DNA from: Vitreoscilla stercoraria DSM 513
GTDB lineage: Bacteria; Pseudomonadota; Gammaproteobacteria; Burkholderiales; Neisseriaceae
Reading direction: 5' to 3'
Assembly: GCF_000382305.1 (NCBI RefSeq)
Contig: NZ_KB908031.1
Coordinates: 18,465 to 82,464, forward strand
DNA length: 64,000 bases
The position numbers and the translations under genes were made by a program. Every line of letters starts with the position of its first letter. The stretch's first letter is position 1. Positions 62,429 to 64,000 of the stretch are shown here, one piece after another. Below the pieces are notes generated by a model. The model saw only the letters and a list, made by a program, of their open reading frames with translations, did no database searches and was not told where the DNA came from.

Positions 62429-63637
62429 ATGGAACAACAGATTAATGGTATTGCTTTGCCTAATGACGAAGGCTTTTTTGGCGTATACGGTGGTCAATTT
62501 ATTCCAGATGATTTGAAGCAAGCGATGGATGATATCAATGCAGCTTATCAAGAAATTCGCCAAACCGAAGCGTTTCAAACCGAATTGAAAGAATTGTTTG
62601 CACATTATGTCGGTCGTCCTAGCCCTTTGTTTCATGCCAAACGCTTGTCTGAAAAATTGGGTGGGGCGCAAATTTATTTGAAACGTGAAGATTTGAACCA
62701 CACAGGCGCCCACAAAATCAACCACTGTTTGGGCGAAGCATTGCTGGCCAAATACATGGGCAAAACCAAAGTGATTGCCGAAACGGGTGCAGGTCAACAC
62801 GGTGTGGCTTTGGCAACCGCTTGTGCTTTGGTTGGTATTGCATGTGAAATTCATATGGGACAAGTCGACATTGAAAAAGAGCATCCGAATGTCGTGAAAA
62901 TGAAGATTTTGGGCGCTCAATTGATTGCGGTGACCCGTGGGACTGCAACGCTGAAAGATGCCGTAGACAGTGCATTTGAAGCGTATTTGAAAGACCCTAA
63001 AAATTATATTTATGCCATTGGCTCGGTCGTGGGACCGCATCCATTTCCAATGATGGTGCGTGATTTTCAAGCCATTATTGGCGAGGAAATCAAGGTGCAA
63101 ACACAAGAGCGTTTTGATGCTTTGCCTGATTATGTGGTGGCGTGTGTCGGTGGTGGCTCGAATGCGATGGGGGCGTTTACGGCATTTTTGAATGATGCTG
63201 CGGTCAAATTGGTGGGTGTCGAGCCTGCGGGTTTGGGCTTAGAGACGATGCAACATTCAGCAACTTTGACTTTGGGCAAGCCTAGCCACATTCACGGCAT
63301 GGCGTGTTATGTTTTAGAAGACGAACAAGGTCAGCCGTTGCCTGTGCATTCGATTGCATCGGGCTTGGATTATCCTGGTGTGGGTCCGCAACACTCGTTG
63401 CTCAAGGATTTGGGTCGGGTGCAATATGAAACCGCCACCGATCAAGAATGTTTGGATGCATTCATGACTTTGTCACGAGTGGAAGGCATTGTGCCTGCTT
63501 TAGAAAGCTCACACGCTGTGGCATGGGCTTTGCGTGAAGCACCAAAACTTAGCCCTGAAACCAAGATTGTGGTCAATGTATCGGGTCGTGGTGACAAAGA
63601 TGCCGATTATGTGGCGGGCAAATTGGGTTTGCATTGA
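62429..63637 (+). CDS. trpB: Tryptophan synthase beta chain
   Basis: 402 residues. It joins indole and serine to tryptophan with PLP. The start FGVYGGQFIPD, the PLP lysine K96 in HTGAHKINHCLG, ETGAGQHGVA and the phosphate loop CVGGGSNAMG are present, as is the C-terminal VNVSGRGDKDADYV. An ATG at 62405 would add eight residues. trpA is not adjacent. A 238-base gene-free stretch precedes it with one DUS and no attenuator that I can see. Confidence 0.96.
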   Translation: MEQQINGIALPNDEGFFGVYGGQFIPDDLKQAMDDINAAYQEIRQTEAFQTELKELFAHYVGRPSPLFHAKRLSEKLGGAQIYLKREDLNHTGAHKINHCLGEALLAKYMGKTKVIAETGAGQHGVALATACALVGIACEIHMGQVDIEKEHPNVVKMKILGAQLIAVTRGTATLKDAVDSAFEAYLKDPKNYIYAIGSVVGPHPFPMMVRDFQAIIGEEIKVQTQERFDALPDYVVACVGGGSNAMGAFTAFLNDAAVKLVGVEPAGLGLETMQHSATLTLGKPSHIHGMACYVLEDEQGQPLPVHSIASGLDYPGVGPQHSLLKDLGRVQYETATDQECLDAFMTLSRVEGIVPALESSHAVAWALREAPKLSPETKIVVNVSGRGDKDADYVAGKLGLH

Positions 63638-63669
63638 AATATGTAAGATAATCAATGCTTTGAAAGATT

Positions 63670-63707
63670 AAATAAGCGTCCTGTAAACCTTTACAGGACG
63701 CTTATTT
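63670..63707. terminator. Inverted-DUS hairpin between trpB and the transposase
   Basis: An 18-bp perfect stem, AAATAAGCGTCCTGTAAA and its complement, with a two-base spacer. It ends trpB and lies 28 bases from the transposase stop. Confidence 0.85.
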
Positions 63708-63734
63708 GTATTTAGTTGTTTGGTATATGCGGAT

Positions 63735-64000
63735 TCAACCGGTCAGCGCAACACCTGTTTGAAAGACCTCAAGAGGTGTTTTAAAGCCCAAGATTTTTCT
63801 CGGCCTAGTATTAAGTTGCAAAGCAATTTTATCTAATTGTTCTTGTGAATAAAGACCAAGATTTTTACCTTTGGGTAAATATTGTCTTAAAAGCCCATTT
63901 GTATTTTCATTTGTGCCTTTTTGCCAAGGACTGCTAGCATCACAGAAATAAACAGACATATTGCATTGAGCAGTTAAAAGATGGTGTTTAGACATTTCAT
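63735..64000 (-). mobile_element. IS30-family transposase, C-terminal part, cut by the window edge
   Basis: The last 88 codons of a leftward gene; the frame is open to the right edge and continues outside, so the apparent ATG at 63995 is internal. The IS30 catalytic-core end is clear: YFCDASSPWQKGTNENTNGLLRQYLPKG, with the DDE glutamate in GTNENTN, and LNTRPRKILGFKTPLEVF. The element's left inverted repeat should lie between 63707 and 63735, but I cannot fix it without the other end. Confidence 0.9.

Noticed and set aside
2028..63707. The repeated hairpins considered as CRISPR repeats, REP elements or integron attC sites
   Set aside because: They are spread over 60 kb, have no spacers, no adjacent cas or integrase genes, and their core equals the single copies found inside genes, which is the behaviour of a DNA uptake sequence.
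1..64000. Prophage or large genomic island
   Set aside because: No integrase, capsid, tail or lysis genes; gene content is metabolic and codon use is even except for the centre of the FRG gene.

Overview
The window is a dense, moderately AT-rich chromosomal segment of a betaproteobacterium in Neisseriaceae, almost certainly Vitreoscilla. The best evidence is the gene at 38036-38476. Its 146-residue product matches, as far as I can recall, the classical Vitreoscilla haemoglobin VHb, and it lies convergent to uvrA as reported for that organism. A Neisseriaceae-type DNA uptake sequence (DUS) saturates the window. Its dialect is (A)AGCGTCCTGTA(A), with a GCGGCCTG variant. It occurs as single copies inside genes and as about 15 inverted pairs that form intergenic hairpins.

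Layout. 1-8204: housekeeping genes (glycerate kinase end, gloB, a flavin reductase, tRNA-Tyr, gshB-dgkA, a copper chaperone, uraA, plsY, folB). 8205-18191: a complete C-P lyase operon, phnCDEGHIJKLMNP, behind a PHO-box promoter, with a TetR regulator convergent at its end. 18237-30754: a lipoprotein, pncB, trhP, lysP, an MFS exporter, argS, an LprI-like and a Sel1-repeat protein, a LigB-type dioxygenase, an OsmC protein and a possible GT42/DUF115-like protein. 30829-36805: a Fur-box-associated siderophore locus (TonB receptor, two permeases, ATPase, binding lipoprotein). 36995-47733: a degenerate J-domain membrane protein, vgb with an FNR-type promoter, uvrA, a small orphan, a mosaic FRG-domain gene and hrpA. 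47973-51605: a von Willebrand lipoprotein, an HI0933-type flavoprotein and an ICMT-like membrane protein. 51682-58183: a divergent histidine-utilisation locus (hutI-hutG leftward, hutU, hutH, hutC rightward) with a HutC-type operator between the two arms. 58457-64000: an acetate transporter, a putative outer-membrane barrel, an AraC regulator divergent from an EamA exporter, trpB, and the 3' end of an IS30-family transposase cut by the window edge.

How the genes work together. The segment combines scavenging of phosphonate phosphorus (phn), histidine nitrogen and carbon (hut), xenosiderophore iron, and acetate, lysine and uracil uptake, with microaerobic adaptation through VHb. Promoter elements readable in the DNA (PHO box, two Fur boxes, a class II FNR site, a HutC operator) fit each regulon. 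The least explained items are the DUS dialect and its hairpins, the FRG gene whose middle third is very AT-rich, the 95-residue orphan at 41705, the 314-residue protein at 29810 and the putative barrel at 59097.
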